A stretch of 64,000 bases of DNA, from assembly GCA_015832175.1 (NCBI GenBank), contig WJXW01000014.1, forward strand, positions 1,488,001-1,552,000, in the 5' to 3' direction. Made by a program: the position numbers and the translations under genes. Shown piece after piece: positions 37,052 through 49,500 of this stretch (positions are counted from its first letter, which is position 1; every line of letters begins with the position of its first letter). The DNA is from Paraphaeosphaeria minitans (Eukaryota; Ascomycota; Dothideomycetes; Pleosporales; Didymosphaeriaceae). Below the pieces are notes generated by a model that did not search any database, was not told the DNA's origin, and worked only from the letters and a program-made list of their open reading frames with translations.

Positions 37052-38536
37052 ATGGCCATTGGAAAGGAGGGTAACGTGAAGTGGGTGGATGTAAGTTGAA
37101 CCTGCGCCGTGCTGTGCCGTGCTGCGCTGTGCCCGTGTATCGTGGCACCGTCCTCCGTCGCTGCCGCTTTACTGACGCCGCCAGGGCCTGCGAGGCTTCG
37201 CATCTGCCCTCGTCGTCCTTACCCACATCTCGCGCGCCTGGGCCGGCAATCTCTTCTGGGCCACCACCGCCGAAAACACCACCCCCAAGCTGCTGCAGCT
37301 GCCCTTCCTGCGCGTGCTCATCCAGGGCCGCCTCGGCGTCTCCATCTTCGCACTCGTCACCGGCTACGTCTGCGCCCTCAAGCCCCTCAAGCTCTACCGC
37401 CAGGACAAGCACGAGGCTGCCTTCATCTCCATCTCAAAGTCGGCCCTTCGCCGCTTCCCGCGCCTGTTCCTGCCATCGGCCGCCGCCACCGTCCTCTCCT
37501 TCATCATATCCGAGCTGGGGCTGTTCTCCGTGGCAGAGCACGCCGACTCGGGATGGATCAGCCAGGTTCCCCCCCGCAAGGGCAGCCTTTTCCCCGCCAT
37601 CGGCAATCTCGTCTACGAGATTGGCGCCATCTGGATCAAGCGGAACAATGAGTACGACCGCAACCAGTGGACCATGCTGCCGCTCTTGCAGGAGAGCATC
37701 AAGATATATACCTTCCTGCTCGCCGTGGCCTACATCAGGCCCCGCTACCGCATGCTGGCGAGCTTCGCCATGTTTGCCTACTACTGGATGGGTAACGATC
37801 GTGAGTCCACCCGCTCTACCCATTCCGCCATCAGCTAACCTGCCCAGCCGTTTTTGGTATGCTAGGTTTCTGGGGCGTGCTCATCGCCGAGCTCCAGTTC
37901 GAGCCCGCGACCGCCCGCTTCATCGAACAGCAGCGCATCCTCGCGCCTGTGCTCTCCGCCGTCCTCGTCTTCTCCGGCTTCTACGTCGCCTCGTACCCCG
38001 AGTCCCATGCCGAGTGGATGCCCTGGTCCGACAACCTCACCCATTTCCTCAAGCCAAACCTTCCAGAGAACCCAGACCTCCCCCGCTTCTCCAGCGGCAT
38101 CGGTCTCATGCTCGCCGCCGTCGGCATCGTGCTCAGCCCGCGCCTGCAGGAAATTCTGTCCAGTAAGATCCTGCTGTTTTTTGGGAAGATGGGGTTTGCC
38201 GTGTACCTCCTGCACGGAACGTTGATGAAGACGTTTCTTGCGTGGATGATTTACGGCATCAGCGTGCCAGCGGATCACAAGGACGAGAAGGGCCAACCGC
38301 AGATGACACGGATGAAGTATCCCGGCCATCAGACGCTGTTTGTGTGCTTGTTTTTTTGGATGCCCATCTTGTACGGTTCGGCGTATGCGTGGACGCAGTA
38401 CGTGGACCCGTGGTGCGAGCGCATGACGAATAAGCTGGTAGAAAAGGTCAAGTTCGAGGAGACCAAAGGGAATGGATACATTCCCATGAGCGGTGTGCAG
38501 GGTCAGGGACACGGCCCTGCACGCCATGCAGCATAG
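37052..38536 (+). CDS. Acyltransferase 3 family membrane protein
   Basis: Polytopic membrane O-acyltransferase of the PF01757 type. Three exons: 37052-37090, 37185-37800, 37848-38536 (447 aa). The first 13-codon exon joins KWVD to GLRGFASALVVLTHISRAW, the diagnostic N-terminal VDGLRGxA with catalytic-type His of this family. Later segments include an arginine-rich RRFPRLFLPS and SSKILLFFGKMGFAVYLLHG, also family hallmarks. Around ten hydrophobic segments are visible. Fungal members are generally uncharacterised; the acyl acceptor is unknown. The long lumenal loop between about residues 110 and 180 is usual. The upstream frame is open but low-complexity, so the Met at 37052 is preferred. Confidence 0.88.
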
Positions 38537-39146
38537 AGGTGGAAAGCCACGTTTTTCTTTCTTGTTCATTCTGCATATGCATCGGAGATGTAGCGTTTAT
38601 AAAGATATCCTACAAGCTATCAGAGGTCGTACAATCTAGGGGTGTTTCGGAAGGAACGCCAGCTACTACACATCTCCCCTTGCTTCTAACCCGAGCCCCC
38701 TTACCCCGTCGCGACCACTCTGGCCATCTTCACCACAGGGAAGGATACGTTGGTTTACCCCAGGTTGCCGAGCACGCGATGTGGAGTCTACAACGTCATG
38801 CACGCAGCCGCTCGGCCAACAAGCTCTTCTCCGAGGTGCCGGCTTCGGTCCTTCTCAGGTTTGGTCAACGTCAAAATATTCAACCCTCCAGATCTCTCCA
38901 CTTTTCTAGCTCAAATGCGTATATGGACGTGGCATACCATGGACTAGGTATCTGGTAGACGTCTCCGTTGATCGCACCTCGACCACGGCGAGTCTACGAC
39001 ATCACGGGATCAAGCCATAGGAGAGATCTTGAGAATTGCACGACCTTGCCTAAGATCTATCGGGACATTCTTTACTCGTACAAGAAATGGAAGGAAGGGC
39101 TTGACCCGTGGGTCCAACTCAGATGGAACTTGGTCGCTGCCCATCC
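38537..39146. other. Intergenic region between two membrane-protein genes
   Basis: 3' flank of the acyltransferase and promoter of the next gene. No supported coding or RNA feature. Confidence 0.5.
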
Positions 39147-40715
39147 ATGTCTTCCTTGAAGTTGCACGCCAGTCCCACGGCAGCTCCGATACGGATGATC
39201 AAGTCTCAAGCTACGCCTGCTCAAGGGTCGTTTGGCTCTGCGGGCGCAGGCGTCACCGGAGGTACGCGGGGTGCATGGATACGTATCGTGCCTCCGATGG
39301 GCTGACTGCTTGCAGGCTACACCGGCGACTCGCTAGACCTGAAGATAATCATTGCCTTTCTCATCGGACTCGCGCTGTACAATGCGGTCGAACTCATCGT
39401 GCTGATACTAGTCACCTTCAACAAGTATCGCGGGCTCTACTTCTGGTCCATGGTTTTCTCTGCCATTGGCATCTTGTCTTACGCATTGGGGTAGGTAGGG
39501 ATCTCGTACCCGGTGATGGAGCGTCTCGTTCCCGCGCACTTGGCGTAGGCTGCGTCGCAGTGTCCCACCGTCACCAAGCATGTTTCCGGTCTGATGCAAA
39601 CAGGTTCCTTATCAAGTTCTTTCAACTACTCGACCCCAACAAGGGCGTCGGCTACGTGGCGGTGGTGATGATTGTGGTGGGATGGTATACGATGGTGATC
39701 GGTCAGTGTCGAGAGCTCGCAAAGCCACGCTTGCTTTGCATCTGACTCGATCCTAGGCCAATCCGTCGTTCTATGGTCTCGGCTGCACCTCATCACGAAC
39801 TCGCGCCGGGTGATTCGCTACTCTCTCTACATGATATGCGTCGACGTGGTCATTTTAGGTTTCCCGACCAGCGTGCTCACCTTCGGATCGAATTCAAACT
39901 CTCTAAGCACCGAAACCTTGAGTCGTTTCGTCCGAGGGTACAACGTCATGGAGAAGATCCAAATGGTTGGTTTCTTCCTGCAAGAGCTGGTGCTCTCCCT
40001 CATCTACATCAAGGAGACCCTGCGCATCCTCAAGCTGTCGAAAAGCACCCAAGGCGACCTCCTGAGCGCCACGGCCGACGGCTCGGAACTCAAGCACCCC
40101 TTCGCGCGGAAGGTCATGTACCAGCTCCTCGCCATCAACACCATCATCATCGCCATGGACGTCGCCCTCCTCGCCGTCGAGTTCGCCAACCTCTACCTCG
40201 TGGAGACCACCCTAAAGGGCGTCGTCTACTCGGTGAAGCTCAAGCTCGAGTTCGCCGTCCTCGGCAAGCTCGTGCAGATTGTCAGCAGCAGGTCCAACAG
40301 CAGCAAGCACAGAGGAGGCTCCGCCGAGGGCCACACCACAGCGCCCACCACGGACCGCCAAACCATGCAGACCGCGACGAGCGGAAGCGGCCATGCCTTC
40401 GCGAGAGCACCGTGCCGAGACGACGCCACGGTGCGGATGCAGTCGTTCCCCGATTTCGTGGATCCCGCTCGGGTGAGCTGCGACGTCACGCATGCACCGA
40501 CCAGCATGGGCTCTCCCGTCAGGAGGCCAGGGGAGCCGAGCATTTCCGAGGCTGACAAAGGTCGCGGTTGGGAGGTCGACGGGCACCACAGAAAGAGACG
40601 ACACAGAGCAGCAGCCGGGGCGAGCTGGATCGATGAGGAGATGGTAGGCGGACCTCGCTCGGATGATTGTTCGAAAGACACTGACATCGAGCAGGACAAG
40701 CACAACATTGGTTGA
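39147..40715 (+). CDS. Polytopic integral membrane protein, DUF7703-like
   Basis: Four exons: 39147-39261, 39316-39490, 39604-39701, 39757-40715 (448 aa). Seven or so hydrophobic helices are recovered after splicing: IIIAFLIGLALYNAVELIVL, GLYFWSMVFSAIGILSYALGF, YVAVVMIVVGWYTMVIGQ, YSLYMICVDVVILGFPTSVL, MVGFFLQELVLSLIYIKE, LLAINTIIIAMDVALLAVEF. They are followed by a cytoplasmic, Ser/Arg-rich tail of about 140 residues. The pattern ALYNxxELxxLI..RGLYFWSxxxSxxG is that of the large fungal family I know as DUF7703; function unknown, sometimes likened to seven-helix receptors. One intron (39491-39603) is longer than usual at 113 nt. Family call is from memory. Confidence 0.8.
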
Positions 40716-40755
40716 TTCACTTGCAACAAATGACCGGCGTTGCAATCAAGGAGGG

Positions 40756-40790
40756 TTTTTTTTTTTTTTTTTTTTTTTCAAAAAAAAAAA
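40756..40790 (+). repeat. T23-C-A11 homopolymer pair
   Basis: Twenty-three T, one C, then eleven A, forming an inverted A/T palindrome 41 bp after the stop codon of the DUF7703-like gene. It may be part of the transcript end or a remnant of a retroposed tail. Confidence 0.95.
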
Positions 40791-41555
40791 CATTCTTGCT
40801 TCGCCACGTGTGCCATGCAAGCAAGGAGCATGGGTTGGAACCAGACGTCCAACATCCACCGACACCGAACCACTGGTCTATCAAGATGGCACCGCATCAT
40901 GGCTTGTTGTCCCGACGGGTGCTTGGACACGTATGCATGCTTTCAGAGAGCGATCCCGAGGCTGCACCAGCACCAGCTCATTCACCACCTCGAGCAGCCG
41001 CACTGTCACAACCCCACGAGAAACGATTGTACCCCCAAATTTAGTCCGCCAGGAGACTAGCCTCACCCCTTGGCAGTTCTGAGATTGGTAGCCGCCCCGC
41101 TCCGACCCTACCCACACGCACCGACGTGGGGTTTGGGGAAGAGCGGGCGTTGATCTTGCGCATTGTGTGTGCCCCCGTGGAGCGCCAGTCCGTGCCAGCC
41201 ATGGGAAACAAAGGCAGTGGCACGTCTGCGAATCTGTTCGACTGCGCTTTGGGACGAAGCAAGTGCGACAGATGGGGCGGTACGCTGGTTTGGTCCGACG
41301 AGGGTGGTCGGGTGTACAAGTGGGATGCGCAGTACAGACGCGAAGTCTGAGTAGGTGGAGATTGAAGCCCAAGTGAGACTGTGTTTTAGAAGCCGAAAAA
41401 AAAAGGAACGGGAAAGACGCTAATTCAGTCATATGCCTACACTTACCGATTTTGCAATCGATGCCAGCGCCGATAATGCATGAGTTGAGTAATATACAGA
41501 TGGTGTACACGTCTAGTGCTTCGGTGTATGCGACCATTGCGCGCGCGCCAGAAGT
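40791..41555. other. Intergenic region without a supported gene
   Basis: Between convergent genes. Frames on both strands lack domains. Confidence 0.5.
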
Positions 41556-44500
41556 CTATGGCGCAGCGATGGGTCCATCGGGTGTCTGCTGCGCGAGCTC
41601 CTCCAGTTTCTCCGCCATGTGCAAGTCTCGAACGTCCCAGCCAGTCTGCTTCGTGGCCCACTCTTTCTTCTCGCCTAGAATAGCGACGCTGCTTTCAGAC
41701 GCTCGCTTTACGAGGAATTCGTCCGCAACGCGCTGGATCTGCTCAGCCGTGACATCCAAAAGTCGTTCCCTTCTGGTCTGGAGCATGTCGTCTGTGATGC
41801 CGGACATGAACAGCCGCATGCCCTCTTGACTTACGCTCTGCGGCGCGTCATAGCCCTGGAAGACGCTGAGTTTGGCTTCCTCGAGGTCTTGCGCTGTCCA
41901 GATACGGTCACGTGCCCATTGTCCGGCCTCGGCCATAATCTTCATCGTGTTCTGTGGGTTGGGGTCACGGTAGCTGTACATGCCAAAAACGCCCCCTAAA
42001 GAACGCGAGTAAGCACCTCCACCGTAGGCACCGCCCTTTTCGCGGATTTCGTGGTGCAGATGCTTGTGAGTGAGCAGCTGTGCGAGAGTCTCAAGAGCTG
42101 GGCTGGAGGCATCTGAATAGGGGACTGTTGGGATGGCTTTTGCAGAATAGTATACTTGGTAAGGAAGCGGAAAGAAAGATTTGGCATTCCGGGGGTATTC
42201 AGCATGGATTGATGCACGGGGTAGGGTGGTATTTTTCGGCAAAGAACCGAGGAAGCGCTGCAAAGCTTCCCGATTCGACGTTGAGCTCTCAGGGCCACAT
42301 GTGAGGGCAACACGAAGCTGATTGCCATAAGCGATGGCGAACGACTGAATAGCCTTGAGCTTCGCGATTACATCGCTCAGTGACTCAGTCGTCGGACGTG
42401 CTGCGAGCGCTGCCGTAAGCTTGACCTGGGACAACCCTCCTGTCTGTTCGTTAAGCCTACCCACGGGTGTAAGTCCGGCTTCTGCAAAGGTCCTGGCGAA
42501 CGAGTGGCCTGATTCGGCGATGGAGTTGATCACACCGCTGGCAGAGCTTTGCAGCAGCTCACGAATTTTCTTTTCCGTATCGGGGCCCTCAAAATCGGTC
42601 TCCATGATGATAGTACGAAGGAGCGCGTACATGTCCGGTATGTTGCGATCTAACGCAAATCCAGAAAAGGAAAAGCCTTCTTCGAACTGTTGCAGAGAGA
42701 GCGGGGAAGGTGATGCGTGATGACCAACCGTGATTCCGCCTGTCTTGAGCTTGATCAGTTCCTCGAGTTGTTCCATGCTCTTATCGCGGGTTCCCAGTCG
42801 CATAATGGCGCTGGTGAATAATGGGATCATCTCCCTCAGCTCATCCGGTAGGTTCTCCAGACGGTGAACCGCACGAAAATAAGTCAGGCCATTTGTCGGA
42901 GCTTCCCGCCACTGCACCTTTACGCCGTCAACTTCGCTGTGCCGAAGTGGTTTGCGTTCCTTCTCACGAGGAATATCCTTTACGTGAACAGTGGGCAAGC
43001 AGCTGAGATCTTGATTTCTGGCATTCTCTTGCAGTTCAAGCAGCCCAAGCTCCCTTTTCTCCAAATACTCTCTAGCCTCTTCTTGGGTAGGGAATTGTTT
43101 TGTCACTTCGGAAATCTTATTGGCAAGCCGCTCATTCTCCTCGTCGACCAATTCCTGAGCAAATCTCTCGGATGGTGTCATTGTAAAGGTCAGCGTCCGG
43201 TCGTTGAGTAGATACTTATCCAACAGGCTTTCCAAGTAATCTCCTTGAGCGAGTCTTTCTTGAAATTCCTTTACAGTGTCTTGCCATGCAAGTGCAGCCA
43301 TGGGATCTACACCATTGAACCAGCCAGGTTTTAACCTTTGCATCATGTTCATACCGAAGTGAGCAGTTTTGTGCTTCAGCGACAGTTCTAGCTGGTGCAA
43401 GATTCCATCGATCTTGATCTTGTCAAAACCATTCTTCCTTGCTTCCAGTAGCGTCGTCGCGATGATTCCTCGAACTTTTGGCACGTCCTCCTCTTTGACG
43501 GCATTCAAACCCACAGAGAACACGCCAAGCTTTCCAGCACTGTCGTAGCCAGTGTTTGGGCTGAAGTCGGCACCTAGGCCCGACTCGATGAGGTTGCGAT
43601 ACAAGGGCGAACCGTATCCATCCATCAACAGGCTGCTCAACACACCCAGCGAAAAATTCTCTAGGACGTCGGCAGTATCGCCCATCAGCCAGGTGACCGA
43701 CGTCTTGTGCTGGCGATCGGCTGGTACGAGGGGGTCCAGTGGTCCGGGCACCGTCACGTGCCTTGGGCCGTCAAGCTTTATGGGGCTCTTCACATCATGA
43801 TCCACAGAGATCTGGTTGAAGCTACGCAGTCGCTGGTCGATTTCCCTCAAGTGCTCTGTCAAAGGCATGTTGCCGTAGGTCAGGAGTTTGGCGTTACTTG
43901 GATGGTAGTGATCGGCGTGGAACTTGCGCAGTTGTTCCCAAGTCAGGTCGGTGATTTTCTGCGGATCGCCACCCGAATTGTTTATGGCCGGAAACAGGTG
44001 GTCCTGGAAGCGAACGTAGAACAAGTAGCTCGCATCGGACATTTGGCCCTTCATCTCATTGTATACAACGCCTTTGAAGACCAGACGCTTGGCGTCGTCG
44101 GCGCCTACCTCTTGCGCAGCTAAAGGGTTCTCCGGACCAATGCGCCAGCCTTCCTGGGTGAAGTCTGCTTCGTGCAGGAGCGGGTGAAGCGTTGCATCGA
44201 GATATACAGACATGAGGTTCCTGAAATCCTGGGCGTTGGTGGTTGCAAACGGGTAGGTGGTGTGGTCCGAGGACGTAAAGGCGTTCATGAAGTTGGAGAG
44301 GGAGCGCGGAAGCATCTTGAAAAAGGGATCGCGTACCGGATACCTGAGCTGTCAGCGGACGGGACGCGGTATGCAGTACGGAACGTGTTGCCTACTTGTC
44401 ACTGCCGCACAGGGTGGTGTGTTCGAGGATGTGCGGCACGCCAGTGTCATCGGGAGGGTTCGTCTTGAAGCCGATGGAGAAGACATTGTTGGCGTCGTCG

Positions 44501-44772
44501 CGCGCGATGTGGAGGTATTCGGCGCCCGTCTTGTCGTGCTGGAGCTCGAGCGCCGTCAGCTCCAGCTCGGGCACCTGCTTGACGCGCTTGAGAGTGAAGC
44601 CGTGGAGCTGCTCGCCGACGTGAGGGAAGCTCGAGAGGTCGGTGGCGGCGGTGGCGGCGGCATATCCGCGTCGCAGGAGGCGCATCGACGACGCACGCGG
44701 AAGGACGCTGGCACTGGTGCTGGTGCTGGGGGACCAGCGACTCGGCAGCTGGCAGCGAGCGGTCCGCAACAT
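41556..44772 (-). CDS. CYM1: Mitochondrial presequence protease Cym1 (M16C family)
   Basis: Matrix metalloprotease degrading cleaved presequences and other peptides. Two exons, 44772-44396 and 44343-41556 (1054 aa), with a 52-nt intron joining CGSDK to [15 protein letters not shown]. The inverted zinc motif HILEH ([11 protein letters not shown]) is in exon 1 and the downstream glutamate region [15 protein letters not shown] in exon 2. The C-terminal half has the second pair of M16 domains ([15 protein letters not shown], substrate-binding type). I start at the Met at 44772 because it opens an Arg/Ser-rich presequence ([13 protein letters not shown]); an upstream in-frame Met at 44883 is less suitable. 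The promoter side has been invaded by the LINE that begins 182 bp upstream. Confidence 0.95.
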
Positions 44773-44943
44773 GGCAGGCAGGCGTGCAGACGGAGGACGA
44801 AGGGGGCGTGAATTGCCAGCCCGGACGCAGAAAAGCGACGCATGACACCTGCGGCGCCGATTGGCCGTGGGAGGGCACGTCACGTGATGCGGCGCTGACT
44901 AACGGGCAGCGAGGCTCATGGAGTGCCTGAGCAGCGCAGGCAC

Positions 44944-44954
44944 AGGCACACGAC
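44944..44954 (+). repeat. Left target-site duplication of the LINE
   Basis: AGGCACACGAC, identical to 50725-50735, immediately before the presumed 5' end of the retrotransposon. Confidence 0.8.
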
Positions 44955-45113
44955 ATATGTCTGCGCCACAATTGTATAGAGCGTGGAGTCGGACAGTAAA
45001 AGACACCGGTGGTACCCTCATAATTCTTTAGCGCGGCGGAGGAGACAGCTTACGTACACATTGCGAATACCGGAGTCCAATCACAGAGTGCGAAGAGACG
45101 CGGGGAGGCGGCG

Positions 45114-46568
45114 ATGCCGACGCGTCCCGGCGGGATGACCGACGAACCCCATACGAACGTCCCCCTACCAATCGTCGACGGTGACCAACCGGTACGCCCA
45201 CAACGCGAATCAAGACCGGTTACCTTCTTCGACGGAACGACATGGCGAGGAACCACGACCGAACCCACTACCCTCGACCCAGACGCTGCGCCAGACACGA
45301 CACGAGTAAACCAACCATCGAACGTACCCGCAAATAAGACCAATCGCATCGCTAGATTACGATCAAGGCAAAGGAGATCCCCAGAACCTCCACAAACCCG
45401 ATGGGAAGAGATAACCTGGCTTATAGCAAGCCTACGGGACGTCATCACAAAACAGGAGCGGATGATAGAGGGTATTAGAACCAACCTGGCCGCACTACAG
45501 AGGCAGAACGAAACGCTACAAGGCCAGAACGAAACGTTGCAGGACCAGAACGAGGCGTTAAGCGCGAGGGTTGACGAGCTTGGAAACCGGATAAAGGAGC
45601 TTCAGGAACATAGCAGCGCACATAGGAGTCAGAACGAGACGTTGAAAGAGGGTATTTCTGCCCTTAAGAGTGAGTTACAGACACTCGGTACGAATCGTCC
45701 ATCATGGGCCGCAATCGCAGCGCAGGGTAACACAACAGCGCCGGGCAGGCCTCCATCGGTAAACCCTAGCCCGAGCCAACAAGCAAACGAACAAAAGCTT
45801 CCGGGTATCAGTCTTGACCTCTCCGGTGTGATCAGCCCCCAATTTCAGATATCCAACACTAAAGAGATCAGAGATCGTGTCCGCCAGGCGTTTAACAGCC
45901 ACGCGAATACCAAGGACATAGGCTGGTTTGGCATTGCGAGGACAGGAGCAGACCCAAACAGGGTCAAAATATGCTTAAGAACGCACGAGGAGGCAGCCAG
46001 GATCAAAAGGCATGACGAATGGCTTCAGTCCCATTTCCGAGGAGCTCGTGTCCAGGGCGAGCAATGGTACCCGGTCAAAGTCGACAGGGTAAATAAGGCT
46101 AGCATATGTGATGATTCGAGAATTCACCTCCGGGAGGATGCCGGAGCGAAGATAGGTGCCGAAAACGGGGTCGTAGTCAGGAAATTACGCTTCATCGGCC
46201 GCCCGAACCCAGACAAGCTCCATTGCTCAGTCGTCCTCTTTCTCGCTAGCAAACAAGAAGCGGAAGAACTCATACGGCGCAAGTACCTAGATGTCGACGG
46301 TGAGGTAGCGTACACTAAAACCTATGAACCAAGGCCTACCCCTCGACGCTGTTTTAATTGCCACAAGTTCGACGACCATGAGGCTCGAAGATGCCCGACC
46401 AGAGAGCCGACATGCGGATTCTGTGCTAGAACCGGTCACGTAGAACGCGACTGTGCTTCGGAGACTCCGAAGTGTGTTAATTGCTCCGGCCCACATAAGG
46501 CCAGCGATAGAGGATGCCCTGAATATAAAAGACTCCTGCAGGAAGTAAATCCCCTACGCCATGCCTAG
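45114..46568 (+). CDS. LINE ORF1: gag-like RNA-binding protein
   Basis: 484 aa. An N-terminal basic/Pro-rich region precedes a coiled coil with three tandem heptads (QNETLQG, QNETLQD, QNEALSA, about residues 125-150), then a central RNA-recognition-like region (NRVKICLRTHEEAARIKRHDEW) and three C-terminal CCHC-type knuckles (CFNCHKFDDHEARRC, CGFCARTGHVERDC, CVNCSGPHKASDRGC). This arrangement is standard for ORF1 proteins that coat LINE RNA. Its stop codon overlaps the ORF2 start. Confidence 0.93.
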   Translation: MPTRPGGMTDEPHTNVPLPIVDGDQPVRPQRESRPVTFFDGTTWRGTTTEPTTLDPDAAPDTTRVNQPSNVPANKTNRIARLRSRQRRSPEPPQTRWEEITWLIASLRDVITKQERMIEGIRTNLAALQRQNETLQGQNETLQDQNEALSARVDELGNRIKELQEHSSAHRSQNETLKEGISALKSELQTLGTNRPSWAAIAAQGNTTAPGRPPSVNPSPSQQANEQKLPGISLDLSGVISPQFQISNTKEIRDRVRQAFNSHANTKDIGWFGIARTGADPNRVKICLRTHEEAARIKRHDEWLQSHFRGARVQGEQWYPVKVDRVNKASICDDSRIHLREDAGAKIGAENGVVVRKLRFIGRPNPDKLHCSVVLFLASKQEAEELIRRKYLDVDGEVAYTKTYEPRPTPRRCFNCHKFDDHEARRCPTREPTCGFCARTGHVERDCASETPKCVNCSGPHKASDRGCPEYKRLLQEVNPLRHA

Positions 46569-49500
46569 AAGGTTCAAGGTCCTGCAAGCGAACGTAGGGC
46601 GAATAAGCGAAGTGCAGCACAGCATTATGAACGATCACGATCTTGAAGACTTCAGCCTACTTCTTATGTCAGAACCATATCTATTTCGTAACCAAGACGG
46701 AGAATACAGGGTAACCCCTCAATCTCACCCATACTGGACACCATTCCTCCCTGAGCACACGGAAGGGAGTCTACGACCTAGAGCGATGCTCTGGACACAT
46801 AGAGATATTACAGCACGGCCGATATCGACCGAGTCCACCGATATAGCGGCACTCCTAATTGAACTAGAGACTGGACCTTTACTCGCCATTTCAGTTTATA
46901 TCCCCGCCAAATCGGATTCGGAGGACAGCGAACTGAACAGCAGACTTGACATAATTCGGAGGACAATTGACACCACTCGGCGGAATCATGATAAAAGAGT
47001 CGAAATACTCATTGCCGGGGACTTTAACAGGCACGACCAGTTCTGGGGCGGTGACTTGGTTGCAACCTCCCAGCGCCAAGGAGAAGGTGAACCCATCATC
47101 CAACTCATGTCGGAACTCGATCTCCAGTGTCCACTCCCCAGAGGGATCGAAACTTGGATCTCCTATAATGGGGAACACAGTTCGACAATCGACTTAATCC
47201 TGGTAACACAAGAACTCGCGTCGGAAATACAGCGATGCACTACAGACTCGATGGCGCATGGCTCCGATCACCTAGCTATCTGCACGGAGTTTGCCATCGA
47301 TCTTACGCACGAGAAAGGGACACCAAGAAAACTCTGGAAGAAAGCGCGCTGGGACCCAATTAGGAAAGTCGTCGCAGGAGAGCTGGAGCGCCGATCCCAG
47401 CCGGACATCCCGGGAGACGTAGACAGTTACTGCCAGTTTGTCACAGAATGCATAGCGCCAGCCATCGAAAAATATGTCCCAGTGGCCAGACCGTCACCAT
47501 ACGCGAAGAGATGGTGGACGGAAGACCTAACGGAACTAAGGAAACACTACACGTATTGGCGTAACAAGGCTAGCGCATCTCGAAGAGCGAATACACCTGA
47601 CCCAGGCCTCCAACAGATGGCGGTGACTTGTAGGAAAAGGTACCATGACGCCATCAGAAACCAGAGGAAAACTCACTGGCAGGACTTTGTTGCCGAAGCC
47701 CGGAACATCTGGACCATAGCGCGGTACTTAGACCCAGCTCAGTGTGCGACCTTTGCAAGAATTCCAGCCATCAAAACCTACGAAGGGGTGAGCACGTCTA
47801 ATGGCGAGATCGCTAGATGCTTGTTAGAGGAATTCTTTAAGCCCCCGCCAGGAGTCACCGAGGAGCCGGAAGACGAGAGGCCGCGAGAGGCTTTACCAAT
47901 GGAACCACTCTCGGAGGTTGAAGTACAAAGGGCGATATTCGCGTCCAACCCATACAAGGCCCCGGGACGAGACGGCTTACCAGCCATCGTATGGCAGCAA
48001 CTGTGGCCAGTCCTCAAACACCACATCGTAGCGCTATTCAAGTTATCACTCGAAACGGCGACGCTTCCATCGGAGTGGAGAGTAGCAAAGATTGTACCCC
48101 TGCGAAAACCAAACAAACCGGACTACACGGTAGCCAAGGCATACCGACCCATCTCCCTTCTCGCGACCCTAGGAAAGAGCTTAGAAGCAGTAGTAGCTGA
48201 AAGGCTATCCTTCCTAGCGGAGGCACACCGCCTGCTTCCAAAGAGCCACTTTGGAGCGAGGAAAGGCAGATCGACAACCCAAGCGTTGACTATACTCCAG
48301 GAAAGCATCTTCCAGGCCTGGAGGGATAAGAGGGTTCTAAGTCTGGTCAGTTTCGACGTAAAAGGCGCTTACAATGGGGTTAATATCGATGTCCTTGCGA
48401 AAAGACTAAGGAAGAGAGGAATCCCCAACGCATTGGTGGATTGGATAACTTGCTTCTGCAGCCAGCGAAAAGCGTCGGTCGTAGTAAATGGCCATACCAC
48501 TGAGACAGTCGATCTACCACAAGCGGGCTTACCTCAGGGTTCCCCACTCTCCCCGATCCTGTTTCTCTTCTTCAACGCAGATTTGGTTTCATCCAAAATA
48601 AACCGCAACAAAGGGGCGATAGCATTTATAGATGACTACACAGCGTGGGTCACCGGAGCGTCAGATGGAGAGAACACCAACCTATTACAAGAAACGGTAG
48701 TAGCAAAAGCAGAACAGTGGGCACGGAGTAGCGGCGCCACCTTCGAAGCTGATAAGACGGCCTTCATCCACTTCACGCGCAGGAACAACACAGTATCGAG
48801 CAGCCCACTCTTCGTCAATGAAGAAGCGATACGGCCACAAACAGAAGTAAAGATTCTAGGAGTAGTTTTCGACCAGAAACTCCGATTTAGCCAACACACG
48901 GCCAGAGCGGCTAAGAGAGGAATTAGGGCAGCGCTAGCACTGAAGCGAATCAAAGGGATGACCGTAGGAACGGCGAGGCAACTTTTCACCTCAACCGTAA
49001 CACCTACAGTCGATTACGCATCACCGATATGGTCCACAAGTCTGACAGGTCGTACAACTAAAATGCTAAACCAGATACAGCGTATCGGCACGCAAGCCAT
49101 AATCGGAGCTTTCCGCACAGTGGCACTAATCAGGGCCGAGATGGAAGCAGGTATCGAGCAGCTCACGGCCCGCATGCACCGCCAGGAGTATAAATTCTGG
49201 GTCAAATGCCACACTCTTCCCGTAAACCATCCCTGGTGGAAAATACGTCGGGGAATAGATACCAAAAACAAGCGCTTCCCGTCGCCGCTCCAGCGCATCG
49301 CAATGCAACTCGATTCGGTCGACCTCACGGAGATGGAAAGAATCGATCCATTCTGCATACCCCCTTGGCAACAAGGGATAGAAGCACAGATCCTCGAGGG
49401 AGAGGAAGCACAAAAATGGGCAGAAGACTCCGACGAGTTAAAAGTTTTTGTGGATGCCTCATACCGAGGACACAACGCAGGAGTAGGGGTCTATCATTCG

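Noticed and set aside
37052..38536. Horizontal transfer of the acyltransferase from bacteria
   Set aside because: It has typical fungal introns and composition like its neighbours; the family is widespread in fungi.
44257..44811. Plus-strand frame antisense to CYM1
   Set aside because: Shadow of the CYM1 first exon, whose HILEH motif and intron settle the strand.
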